Below the pieces are notes generated by a model that was not told the DNA's origin, searched no databases, and saw only the letters and a program-made list of their open reading frames with translations. Positions 31,475 through 39,594 of a stretch of DNA of 44,956 nucleotides are shown here, one piece after another (positions within the stretch are counted from its first letter, which is position 1; every line of letters starts with the position of its first letter). The translations under genes were made by a program, and so were the position numbers. Origin of the DNA: a virus; the IMG/VR virus record IMGVR_UViG_3300002140_000145, positions 1 through 44,956 of that record; one strand, written 5' to 3'.

Positions 31475-33364
31475 ATGAGCTATCAACTAAACAAGACAGA
31501 CGGAACACTGCTAATAGATCTAATTGATGGGCAGTTAGATACAAACAGTACTAACCTTACTCTTGTTGGTAGGAATTATAGCGGATATGGCGAAGCATTT
31601 AACGAAAACTTTATTAAGTTATTAGAAAATTTTGCAAATACTGCTGCTCCTAGTAATCCTCTAACTGGGCAAATTTGGTGGGATACTAACGCCCAAAGAT
31701 TAAAAGTTTATGACGGCAGTGTATGGAAAGCAAGCGGCGGCCCGTTCGTACAAGATACTAGACCACAAATGGTTGCAGGCGACTTGTGGATTGATAATCT
31801 AAATAACCAAGTATATGCATATGACGGTACTGATACTATTTTAATTGGCCCACAATATACTGAGTCTCAAGGTAAAAGTGGATTTGAAATAGGCAGTATA
31901 TTAGATTCTCAAAGTCGATCACGTACTGTAGTTTATCTATATATTGGAGGCACACTTGCTGGATTGTATTCTAATTTAGAATTTACACCAATATATGCTC
32001 AACGTATTGCAGGATTAATTACTGATACAAATCCTAACAGCATAATCTACGAAGGGTTTAACGTTATTAATAAAGCTACGTTTAAGTTCTTAGGCATTGC
32101 TGAGTCAGCAAACGCACTGGTTACAGCTGGCGGCACAGTTAGAACTGCTGACAGTTTCCTTCCATCAACTGCTAACGGTATTACCACAGGTACACTAACG
32201 ATTCAAAACTCAGGTGGTTTAACAATCGGTACTTCACAAAATAACGTACAAAAAGTCATCGGTTCTCGTTTTTATATTGAGAATCAATTACGTGATCATG
32301 ATATCAGTTTGCGTGTACGTTCAAGTGCATTTGAATCTGTTATTGTTGACGGTATCTACATTGATGCAAGTGCAGCACGAGTTGGTATATTTACAACTAA
32401 CAGACTTCCGGAATACACACTTGATGTTGAAGGTGATTTAAGAGTTACTGGCGATTTAATTGTTGAAGGCGATGCAACTAGAGTAGAAGTTGCTATATTA
32501 CAAGTTGAAGATAAAAATATTGAGTTAGGATACATTAATGATAGTACCGGCGCTGATGATGTTTTAGCAGACGGCGGCGGCATTACATTATTATCGTCAG
32601 ATGGTAATAAAACAATTAACTGGATTAATGCAACAAATTCATGGACATCAAACCAAATATTTAATTTATCAACATCTAGTTTGACATACAACATTGGTGG
32701 CAGCGTTAAGTTAACAAATACAAGTTTAACAAATATCACTAAAGCATTAGACTTAAATGAAATCGGAACTCTAATTAGTTTACAAGTTGATGAAATTAAT
32801 GTTAACGGTAAGACTATTTCTTCAACTAACGATCTAAGAATAACATCGACTGCTGGAATTGCCATTGTTGCTAACGGAGACATATCAGTTGATTCACACA
32901 AAATTACAGGAGTATCAAATCCGACCAATGCCCAAGATGTAGCAACTAAAATTTATACTGACACAGAAATTGCAAATGAAACAATTGTATTCAGCATGGA
33001 TATCACGGGTCTAGGATCAGGTACAGTATTACAAAATGCAGTTGCATTATATTTACAAGACTTATATCCTGCGTCTGCATTAGCTTTTGGAAAAATTGCT
33101 AAAATTCATACTACTTCTTATGCTGGTGCAACAGTTAGCGGTATTCCTGTAACAGTTACAATTGCTCCTAATAATACAGGAACATTAACTAAGTCCTACA
33201 TCAGTGTAGATGCCAACGGCACACTTAATGAACCAGTAGTGCAGGATATTGTTGCATCTAATACAACATCGGGTGCTATTGTTTTAACACCGACACGGGC
33301 ATTAATGACTTATGCAGCGAGTAGTACATCGTGGATTCATCAGGCAACAGTCGCCTATCCGTAA
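31475..33364 (+). CDS. Tail fibre paralogue 2
   Basis: A 629-aa fibre protein starting two bases after the previous stop, so probably translated by re-initiation (only a weak GGA upstream). Residues 1-150 carry the same module as its neighbours: NENFIKLLENFANT, GQIWWDTN, LKVYDGSVW, GDLWIDNLNNQVYAYDGTD, LIGP. The middle includes a paired 'GIAESANALVTAGGTVRTAD' shaft segment like that of paralogue 1 (YYGTAEKAEALVIAGETIAA). Later come YTLDVEGDLRVTGDLIVEGD, a shaft repeat, and AQDVATKIYTDTEI near 490, a common fibre motif. The C-terminal ~130 residues (VFSMDITGLGSGTVLQNAVA...) match no domain I know; no collar is present. Confidence 0.75.
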   Translation: MSYQLNKTDGTLLIDLIDGQLDTNSTNLTLVGRNYSGYGEAFNENFIKLLENFANTAAPSNPLTGQIWWDTNAQRLKVYDGSVWKASGGPFVQDTRPQMVAGDLWIDNLNNQVYAYDGTDTILIGPQYTESQGKSGFEIGSILDSQSRSRTVVYLYIGGTLAGLYSNLEFTPIYAQRIAGLITDTNPNSIIYEGFNVINKATFKFLGIAESANALVTAGGTVRTADSFLPSTANGITTGTLTIQNSGGLTIGTSQNNVQKVIGSRFYIENQLRDHDISLRVRSSAFESVIVDGIYIDASAARVGIFTTNRLPEYTLDVEGDLRVTGDLIVEGDATRVEVAILQVEDKNIELGYINDSTGADDVLADGGGITLLSSDGNKTINWINATNSWTSNQIFNLSTSSLTYNIGGSVKLTNTSLTNITKALDLNEIGTLISLQVDEINVNGKTISSTNDLRITSTAGIAIVANGDISVDSHKITGVSNPTNAQDVATKIYTDTEIANETIVFSMDITGLGSGTVLQNAVALYLQDLYPASALAFGKIAKIHTTSYAGATVSGIPVTVTIAPNNTGTLTKSYISVDANGTLNEPVVQDIVASNTTSGAIVLTPTRALMTYAASSTSWIHQATVAYP

Positions 33365-33370
33365 AAACGA

Positions 33371-33376
33371 TAAATA
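33371..33376 (+). promoter_or_regulatory. T4-type late promoter core (TAAATA) before fibre paralogue 3
   Basis: GATAAATAAC in the 40-base gap, 28 bases before ATG 33405; AGGGG at 33390-33394 serves as ribosome site. Confidence 0.62.
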
Positions 33377-33404
33377 ACATAATAGCACTAGGGGTTACAC
33401 AAAC

Positions 33405-34895
33405 ATGGCTTATCAGATTGATAGATATAATAATACATTATTAGCAGTAGTCGAAGACGGCACTGTTGATCAAACAACCGATCTAAAGTTTATCGGCAAA
33501 AACTATGCCGGTTACGGCGAAATACAAAACGAAAACTTTTTGTTTCTTCTAGAAAACTTTGCAGGCGCAAATACACCGGCAAGACCCTTAGGCGGGCAAG
33601 TATGGTTTGATAGTGCAAATAGTAAATTAAAGTTTTATGATGGTACTCAGTGGAGAACAACAGGCGGATCTGAAACTTCAGCTTCTGAACCGACTGGACT
33701 AGCCGCTGGTGATTTTTGGTGGGATAGCGCTAACGATCAGTTATATGTATACAATGGTGTTAATTTTATTCTAATCGGACCACAAAATGCAGGCGAAGGT
33801 GTAACTCAAATGCAAAGCATAGAAGTATTAGATACAACTAGTGCTACTAGAGGTATTATTGCTGCAACAATCGAAGACGAAGTCGTATTTATTATTAGTC
33901 CAAATGAATTTGACTTAAATGTAACTACACCAATTACTGGATTTGACAGAATCAAACGCGGCCAGACTATGGCATGGACAAAAATTGCTGACGCAGGTGT
34001 AACTAACAGCGAAAGTGTTGTAGGACGCGACTTTAGATTCTGGGGAACAGCATCAAACGCTGAAAAACTAGGTGGCGTAGCAGCTTCAAACTTTGTACAA
34101 ACAGGTGCAGGTAATACAGTATTTGCAAGTGCAGTTGAATTTCCAGATAGCGGACTTCTTATCGGAGATTCACAAGATTTTCAAATAATTGTAGAAAATG
34201 GTTCTGAAGGTGTCATTCAAAATGTGAGCGGTAATAATAGCGTTATCAAATTAAAAACAACTAATACTACAGGTACAGTAACACATGTAGCAACTGTTAG
34301 TGCAACTGGAATAATAGCAGCGGCTGATAATACATTTGATTTGGGGTCAGCAAGTTTACGCTGGAAAGATATATATGCAGTTAACTTTGTAGGCGAAGCA
34401 ACAAAGGCATCTACATTAAGAGTCGGAACTGATTTCCGCAGTGCAAGCGTTAGTACAACAAACAATACAGTTGCAGTTAGAGATGCAACGGGTAATATTG
34501 CTGCAAACCTATTCCAAGGTACTGCAACGCAAGCACGTTACGCTGACTTAGCAGAAAAATATTCAACAGCAGAAGAATTAGCTGCTGGAACAGCAGTAGC
34601 AGTATGTACATGTGAAGATCACGAAGTAGAGCCTGCAACTGCAAGTAATCATTGCATAGGAGTTGTTTCAACGCAGCCGGCTATTATGATGAACAGCGAT
34701 GCTGAAGGGCAATATATAGCACTTAAAGGTCGAGTTCCGGTAAGAGTTAAAGGCGCAGTTGTTAAAGGCCAAGCAGTATATGCAATGGCAGACGGCGTGT
34801 CTACTACACTTGCAACAACAGCACTAGTGGGAATTGCATTAGAGAGCAATAGCGATGAGGGTGAAAAATTAGTCGAATGTGTACTTAAGGTATAA
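33405..34895 (+). CDS. Tail fibre paralogue 3 with peptidase-G2-like C-terminus
   Basis: A 496-aa fibre protein. The N-terminal 150 residues repeat the shared module (NENFLFLLENFAG, GGQVWFDSANSKLKFYDGTQ, GDFWWDSANDQLYVYNGVNF, LIGP). A short shaft contains NTFDLGSASLRWKDIYAVNF and an ATQARYADLAEKY motif. The last ~115 residues (AGTAVAVCTC, HCIGVVSTQPAIMMN, YIALKGRVPVRVKGAVVKGQ) are the fibre-tip domain related to peptidase G2/autoproteolytic fibre domains in marine phages. Three cysteines (CTCEDH and NHC) occur close together here, unusual for the structural genes in this window. Whether it self-cleaves cannot be read from sequence. Late core plus AGGGG lie upstream. Confidence 0.75.
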   Translation: MAYQIDRYNNTLLAVVEDGTVDQTTDLKFIGKNYAGYGEIQNENFLFLLENFAGANTPARPLGGQVWFDSANSKLKFYDGTQWRTTGGSETSASEPTGLAAGDFWWDSANDQLYVYNGVNFILIGPQNAGEGVTQMQSIEVLDTTSATRGIIAATIEDEVVFIISPNEFDLNVTTPITGFDRIKRGQTMAWTKIADAGVTNSESVVGRDFRFWGTASNAEKLGGVAASNFVQTGAGNTVFASAVEFPDSGLLIGDSQDFQIIVENGSEGVIQNVSGNNSVIKLKTTNTTGTVTHVATVSATGIIAAADNTFDLGSASLRWKDIYAVNFVGEATKASTLRVGTDFRSASVSTTNNTVAVRDATGNIAANLFQGTATQARYADLAEKYSTAEELAAGTAVAVCTCEDHEVEPATASNHCIGVVSTQPAIMMNSDAEGQYIALKGRVPVRVKGAVVKGQAVYAMADGVSTTLATTALVGIALESNSDEGEKLVECVLKV

Positions 34896-34906
34896 AAGGA
34901 ACCATC

Positions 34907-35836
34907 ATGGCAGATATTACAGCAGCACGAATTAATAATTTACAGTCTAGAGTTGAATTAATTTTAGGAACAGGCGCAGGACAGCGAGGATACGGTCAAT
35001 CTATATCAAGTGGTCCTGTAGATCCGTTACTTGGTATTATACAAGCTGAAGATTTAAATAATATTTATGCTGACACCTTAGCTGCAAGAATCCATCAAGT
35101 AGGAGTAAGCGATATTGGCGTCGCCGAAGTTATTCAAAACTTGAACATTGTCGCAGAAGAAACTAGTAACTTTATTAACGACAGCGGCACAACTTCTACA
35201 GATCCTGCTGGCACTAAAAAAGGTATTGCAGACTTTGAACGACTAATGACTAGTATCGAAGTTGATCGATTTTTAATTAATGCGTCACAGGCGTCGCTTG
35301 AACCTGCAATTAACTCAACTCGAACATCTGCATGGAATGGTCTAATTTATCATGAAATATCCGTTACGTTTGCTGATGCAGATCATCGTCGTTATTTCTT
35401 TAATACAGGCGGAGAAATTAGATTTAATCCTGCTAACACTTCAGCAAGCACTCCAAAAGGTCTAGACTGGTTTGATCTATGTGACGATGTCGGCACAGTA
35501 AAATTTAATTACAATTCAACAGTGTCAACAGGAGACGGCTCTGGGCAACTAATCGGTAATTATCAGCTAACTACAACATACCAAACTGTATTTCGAAAAA
35601 TAGGCACCGGTACATATAGTAATGTATATGCTGGAAATATTTTTACTATTAAGGCTAAGCAAAACAGTAGTAATATAATTATGTTTAGAATTGAATTTGA
35701 AGATGCTGTATTTGATAATGCTATTGATAACAATGTTGATGGCAGACTAACCAGCACAGTAGAACATTTTAGAGCTGATTCAGAATTTGTATCAGTTGCT
35801 GCTCCTAGTTACTTTAACAATCATTCTCTGGCATAA
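34907..35836 (+). CDS. Putative fibre/structural protein A, paralogue of next gene
   Basis: A 309-aa protein behind the fibres, preceded by AAAGGAACC. It shares a full-length plan with the next gene: RINNLQSRVELILGTGAGQR-type N-terminus, a glycine/tyrosine GYGQ, 'ADTLAARIHQVG', 'EVDRFLINAS', a central 'WNGLIYHEISVTFADADHRR' with 'FFNTGGEIRF', 'IGNYQLTTTYQ' and a final 'RIEFEDA.. LTSTVEHF'. The conserved FFNTGGEIR resembles a beta-rich distal fibre or accessory domain. No catalytic motif is visible. Position suggests a virion accessory protein that co-assembles with the fibres. Confidence 0.6.
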   Translation: MADITAARINNLQSRVELILGTGAGQRGYGQSISSGPVDPLLGIIQAEDLNNIYADTLAARIHQVGVSDIGVAEVIQNLNIVAEETSNFINDSGTTSTDPAGTKKGIADFERLMTSIEVDRFLINASQASLEPAINSTRTSAWNGLIYHEISVTFADADHRRYFFNTGGEIRFNPANTSASTPKGLDWFDLCDDVGTVKFNYNSTVSTGDGSGQLIGNYQLTTTYQTVFRKIGTGTYSNVYAGNIFTIKAKQNSSNIIMFRIEFEDAVFDNAIDNNVDGRLTSTVEHFRADSEFVSVAAPSYFNNHSLA

Positions 35837-35864
35837 TAAATTTTATGTGAGATAACTACTTACA

Positions 35865-35870
35865 TAAATA
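35865..35870 (+). promoter_or_regulatory. T4-type late promoter core (TAAATA) before structural protein B
   Basis: CATAAATACTT, 16 bases before ATG 35887, with GAGAGA as ribosome site. This is the last late core I see on the plus strand before the sigma70-type promoter at 36906. Confidence 0.62.
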
Positions 35871-35886
35871 CTTTGAGAGAAAACGA

Positions 35887-36894
35887 ATGCCAACAACTAC
35901 ACCTATTGAAGCCACTAGATATAATACCTTAAGGACACTAGTAAATAAGATATTAGGGCCGTCTACAGTAGCGACTAAAAACTATGGATACGGTCAGGCA
36001 TTTAATTCTTTAGCTGTGAGCGGTAGTAGAGCTAATCCAACACTAGTTAATGCTGATACAATTACTGCTGAACAATACGAAGAATTATATCTTGATTTGA
36101 TAAGGACTCGTATTCACCAAATAGGATCAGCAGCAGTATCAGTTGATCCATATGTAACTGGCAATTATAATACTAATTTATCAAACACTGATAAAGTTGA
36201 ACTTGCATATACACAAGCACTCGAATCACTAGCAGCAACAATCGAAACTAATAGATTTTTAATACATACTAGCACTCAAGCAGACGTTGTAAACTTGACT
36301 ACATCTGCATCTGCTCCTATTGTAAGTATTCGGTTGAACGCCGTTTCGGGCAATTGGAACGGCGTACTAACTCACATATTTCAAGTAAAATTTGCAACAG
36401 CATTAGAGCGTCAACAATTTTTTAATGCAGGCGGCGAAGTTCGAATGAGTGCAAGAGTCACTTACGGCGGAAGTAACCCTAAAACAGTTGACTGGCAAAC
36501 TGAATTATCTGCTATGGGAGTTATCAGTTTTAAGGCTAACCAAACATTATCAAATAATGCAGTTGGCACAGGTTACAGTATTGGCAATTTTAATCTTACA
36601 AGCTCTTATCAATTATGTTATTCTAAAGCTGGAGGCTCGGCATATTTTAGAAACGATTATACAATATGGGCATTAGCAGTGAACGATACTACAGTTCAAA
36701 TTAAAGTAGAATTTGACGACGGACAGCCTAATAATACTACTTACGGTATTGACGAACCGGTTCTTGGTGACTTAACAAGTACAGTACAATTATTACAACC
36801 GAGCGGTTCTGCAACAATAAACGGTGTAGTGTACGATACAGTAGTAATACCTGATAATCAATTACCTGACGGCGTTCCAATTTCTAATCTTTAA
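35887..36894 (+). CDS. Putative fibre/structural protein B, paralogue of previous gene
   Basis: A 335-aa protein with the same block order as protein A: RYNTLRTLVNKILG, YGYGQAFN, LYLDLIRTRIHQIG, ETNRFLIHTS, a central NWNGVLTHIFQVKFATALER and QQFFNAGGEVRM, IGNFNLTSSYQLCY, and VEFDDG...GDLTSTVQLLQP. The pair therefore arose by duplication, with diverged loops. B has an extra C-terminal tail (VPISNL). A GC-rich inverted repeat (ACGCCGTT at 36338-36345 and AACGGCGT at 36358-36365) lies inside the gene. It has its own late core and GAGAGA site. Function unknown; virion accessory role inferred from location and promoter. Confidence 0.6.
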   Translation: MPTTTPIEATRYNTLRTLVNKILGPSTVATKNYGYGQAFNSLAVSGSRANPTLVNADTITAEQYEELYLDLIRTRIHQIGSAAVSVDPYVTGNYNTNLSNTDKVELAYTQALESLAATIETNRFLIHTSTQADVVNLTTSASAPIVSIRLNAVSGNWNGVLTHIFQVKFATALERQQFFNAGGEVRMSARVTYGGSNPKTVDWQTELSAMGVISFKANQTLSNNAVGTGYSIGNFNLTSSYQLCYSKAGGSAYFRNDYTIWALAVNDTTVQIKVEFDDGQPNNTTYGIDEPVLGDLTSTVQLLQPSGSATINGVVYDTVVIPDNQLPDGVPISNL

Positions 36895-36905
36895 TCAATA
36901 ATCAC

Positions 36906-36934
36906 TTGACAATCTTAGGTATCTAATATATAAT
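36906..36934 (+). promoter_or_regulatory. Consensus sigma70 promoter of the glycosyltransferase/radical SAM operon
   Basis: TTGACA (36906-36911), a 17-base spacer, TATAAT (36929-36934): perfect consensus, equal to that of gene 55. Start expected near 36941, with TTGGAG before ATG 36958. No TAAATA core accompanies it, unlike the upstream structural genes. Confidence 0.87.
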
Positions 36935-36957
36935 AGTAGTATATATTGGAGATTAAT

Positions 36958-37308
36958 ATGGATGAACGCTTAGAAAAAGCATTAGAGTTTGGTAACTTTA
37001 CTAAAACACTAAACGATCAGCGCCGGATGCTCACTGAAAAATATCATGAAGATTTAATATTTTTCTATCAAGGTGCTCAATTTACATTGACTCAGACGTT
37101 AATATCATTTGTAGCAACTTTAATACAAACAGGCAACAATACATCTGTTATAGCAGATGATAATAACACTCCTATTAGAATTGACAACTTAAAAGACTTT
37201 AATGAAGATATTTTAAACTTGTATACAAGCGCCTCAAATAGTTACTTTACTGAATATCAACAAATAAAATCTAATAGAAGTATAGAAAAATTAATTAGTC
37301 ATGAGTAA
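36958..37308 (+). CDS. Small conserved phage protein, function unknown
   Basis: A 116-aa, mostly helical, acidic protein, first in the sigma70-driven operon. I place the start at ATG 36958 (MDERLEKALEFGNF), because GGAG lies at 36948-36951; a TTG twelve bases earlier would overlap that site. The pattern 'MDE.LEKALEF.N....L..Q' with a later '[20 protein letters not shown]' and 'EYQQIKSNRSIEKLI' resembles a small protein I recall from marine T4-like phages, without known function. No membrane segment or enzyme motif is visible. It overlaps the next gene by eight bases. Confidence 0.65.
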   Translation: MDERLEKALEFGNFTKTLNDQRRMLTEKYHEDLIFFYQGAQFTLTQTLISFVATLIQTGNNTSVIADDNNTPIRIDNLKDFNEDILNLYTSASNSYFTEYQQIKSNRSIEKLISHE

Positions 37309-38155
37309 GGGTGTAGTATTACTAGCAGTTAATACTACTAATGTTGATTATGTAAAGCAAGCATATTATCTTGCCAAACGTATTCACAAATACATAAATG
37401 TACCAGTTAGTATTATAACCAATTCTGTTGAATATGTAAATAAAAACTTCAATGATGGCGTGTTTGATAATGTTATTAAAGTACCTGACGATAGTACACA
37501 GTCTAATACTCGTTTAATATTTGACGGAGCATTTAGTAAAAAAACAATAAACTGGAAAAACGGTAATAGAGCAAGTGTATATGAGTTAACGCCGTATGAT
37601 GAAACATTAGTGTTAGATACTGATTTTATTATTTCTAATTCTATACTTGCTAACTGTTTTAATAGTATACATGATTTTCTAATATATAAACATTCACTGG
37701 ATGTTTCTAATATTCGTACTGTAACTGAATTTACTCGTGTTAGTGATACAAGCATAGACTTTTACTGGGCTACTTGTGTATTTTTTAGAAAGACTGATAT
37801 TAATAAAATATTTTTTGATCTAATTAATCATATTAAACAAGAATGGAATCATTACAAGTCAGTCTATCAACTATCAACTAATACATTTAGAAATGATTAT
37901 GCATTTAGTATTGCTATTCACATAATGAACGGGTTCCAACGTGGTAATTTTGCACATGCTCTACCGGGTAAGATGTATTATTCTATTGATCAAGATATCC
38001 TGCATGATATAATTGATGATAAAATTATACTGCTTATACAAAAACTGGACTACTTTGGAGAATATACTCTTTTAAAAACAACCGGTCTAAACATACACGT
38101 AATGAATAAGGCTAGTCTCGAACGAGTAATTGACAAGGAGATAACAGATGAGTAA
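37301..38155 (+). CDS. GT-A-like glycosyltransferase, paralogue 1
   Basis: A 284-aa putative sugar transferase. The N-terminus GVVLLAVNTTNVDYVKQAYY followed by LAKRIHK and VPVSIITN is a Rossmann-like nucleotide-sugar domain; LVLDTDFIIS near residues 103-112 is the DxD metal motif of GT-A enzymes. The C-terminal half is variable and rich in N, I and F. It shares the same layout with the next gene (LAxxSxxVxYVxQA, SIIT, YxETxVLDTDxI), so the two are duplicates, about as diverged as separate substrates would allow. Start overlaps the previous gene's end by eight bases (ATGAGTAA). The acceptor is unknown; fibres or host surface glycan are guesses from position. Confidence 0.7.
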   Translation: MSKGVVLLAVNTTNVDYVKQAYYLAKRIHKYINVPVSIITNSVEYVNKNFNDGVFDNVIKVPDDSTQSNTRLIFDGAFSKKTINWKNGNRASVYELTPYDETLVLDTDFIISNSILANCFNSIHDFLIYKHSLDVSNIRTVTEFTRVSDTSIDFYWATCVFFRKTDINKIFFDLINHIKQEWNHYKSVYQLSTNTFRNDYAFSIAIHIMNGFQRGNFAHALPGKMYYSIDQDILHDIIDDKIILLIQKLDYFGEYTLLKTTGLNIHVMNKASLERVIDKEITDE

Positions 38156-38990
38156 TGGTATTTTGGTATTAGCGCAAAATAGTGAAAAAGTTAATTATGT
38201 TGATCAAGCATGTGCGTTAGCATTAAGCATTAAAAAATCTAACCCAACTACACCTATATCTATTATTACAGATGACATTATAGAAGAGTATGCAGTTAAC
38301 TTGTTTGATAAAATTATTCCAATTCCGTGGGGCGATCTTGCAAATAAATCAAACTGGAAAATAGAAAATCGTTGGAAAATTTATCACTGTTCTCCGTACA
38401 ACGAAACTATAGTGTTAGATACCGATATGATTGTATTACAGGATATAAGTCATTGGTGGAAATTTTTAAAAAATTATGATGTATTTTTCACAACAAATGT
38501 TATGACTTATCGAGATACATTGTTAACAAGTAATTTTTATCGAAAAACATTTGAGTCAAATAATCTACCTAATTTCTATAGCGGATTCCATTATTTTAAA
38601 AAGTCTGATTTTGCACATCAGTTTTATACATATTTAGAATTAGTAATGAATGAATGGAAAAAGTTTTATGATATATTTTTATTAACAAATTGTCCCCAGA
38701 ATGTAAGTGTAGATGTATGTGCAGCAATAGTAGCAGTGTTACTTGATTGTGTAGATGACGTTTCAAATCGTTTAGCAAAGATTCCGTATTTTATTCATAT
38801 GAAGCCGCAAGCACAAGACTGGACTACTCCGTCGACGTATTGGCAAGATAGTGTAAATGCGTATGTTTCAAACGATGGTTCTATTAAAATAGGTAACCAC
38901 TTACAATCTGGTATATTACATTATACAGAAAAAAACTTTTTAGAAAATACAAATATTATAAAAAAATATAGAGGACTGTTAAATGTCTAA
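38148..38990 (+). CDS. GT-A-like glycosyltransferase, paralogue 2
   Basis: A 280-aa homologue of the preceding gene. It has GILVLAQNSEKVNYVDQACA, PISIITDD, then NWKIENRWKIYHCSPYNETI, and the DxD motif in VLDTDMIVLQD near residue 88; NFYSGFHYFKKSDFAHQFYT lies in the acceptor half, and IHMKPQAQDW with a C-terminal LHYTEKNF complete the pattern. The 'SGFHYFKKS' segment is GT8-like in style. AAGGAG is well placed before the ATG, which overlaps the previous stop by eight bases. No membrane segment is seen, so it is probably cytoplasmic. Substrate unknown. Confidence 0.72.
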   Translation: MSNGILVLAQNSEKVNYVDQACALALSIKKSNPTTPISIITDDIIEEYAVNLFDKIIPIPWGDLANKSNWKIENRWKIYHCSPYNETIVLDTDMIVLQDISHWWKFLKNYDVFFTTNVMTYRDTLLTSNFYRKTFESNNLPNFYSGFHYFKKSDFAHQFYTYLELVMNEWKKFYDIFLLTNCPQNVSVDVCAAIVAVLLDCVDDVSNRLAKIPYFIHMKPQAQDWTTPSTYWQDSVNAYVSNDGSIKIGNHLQSGILHYTEKNFLENTNIIKKYRGLLNV

Positions 38991-39594
38991 TATGATAAAT
39001 TTTTTAAATCAATTAAAGTTACAGTGTTCTAATGAATTAATAACTTATGTTTATTACAATAAAGACGATGGCTGCATACATAAAATTTCATCAAGAAATA
39101 TCCCAACTATTGATTACAACATCTTAGAAGTACCCACTTCGCAAGCAGAGCCGTTGACGTCGGGTACTAAGCAAACGTCTGACTATAAAGTTACATTTGA
39201 TGTAATAACTAAAACTATACAGTTAAAAGAAGTACTGCGAGATAATAAATTAACAGTTAATGAAAAACTTTATCGTATACCAGATACTACAGGAGAAGTC
39301 GACCTTTCTATTATTAAAGACAACAATAAAAATAAATGGGTATTCACATTAAGTGACGAACTTACATATTTTTTTACCAATCATTCTCCAGCACCTGCTA
39401 CTGGATTGTTACAATTTAGTGTAACGACATTTGACGATCCTAATATATTATATAGAACAATTAATATTAATGTAGAAAATTTAATAGCAAACCGTATTGA
39501 AATACCATTTCAATACTTGTTTGAAACAGATGGCACAGATGTAAGTATATACACTAGTAAATATTTTCAACTATATGGATTCACCGTACTATGA
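38983..39594 (+). CDS. Beta-rich protein of unknown function within the modification operon
   Basis: A 203-aa orphan between two glycosyltransferase-like genes. After a short helical start (MINFLNQLKLQCSNELITYV) it is predicted by eye as mostly beta: KVTFDVITKTIQLKEVL, NKWVFTLSDELTYFFT, RTININVENL. Only one cysteine is present and there are no catalytic motifs or signal peptide. It overlaps its neighbours by eight and four bases, so it is made with them. It may be a small structural or acceptor protein for the operon's enzymes; I do not recognise it. Confidence 0.6.
   Translation: MSNMINFLNQLKLQCSNELITYVYYNKDDGCIHKISSRNIPTIDYNILEVPTSQAEPLTSGTKQTSDYKVTFDVITKTIQLKEVLRDNKLTVNEKLYRIPDTTGEVDLSIIKDNNKNKWVFTLSDELTYFFTNHSPAPATGLLQFSVTTFDDPNILYRTININVENLIANRIEIPFQYLFETDGTDVSIYTSKYFQLYGFTVL

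Noticed and set aside
32356-32928. 190-codon open frame on the minus strand
   Set aside because: Lies wholly inside fibre paralogue 2, has a V/L/S-rich composition typical of antisense reading, and no ribosome site or promoter.
36338-36365. 8-bp GC-rich inverted repeat (ACGCCGTT / AACGGCGT, 12-base loop) as a terminator
   Set aside because: No T-run follows and it lies in the middle of structural protein B; the bases encode conserved-looking residues (LNAVSGNWNG).
36946-36960. TTG at 36946 as start of the first modification-operon gene
   Set aside because: It would use up the GGAG ribosome site that fits ATG 36958, and only four residues would be added.
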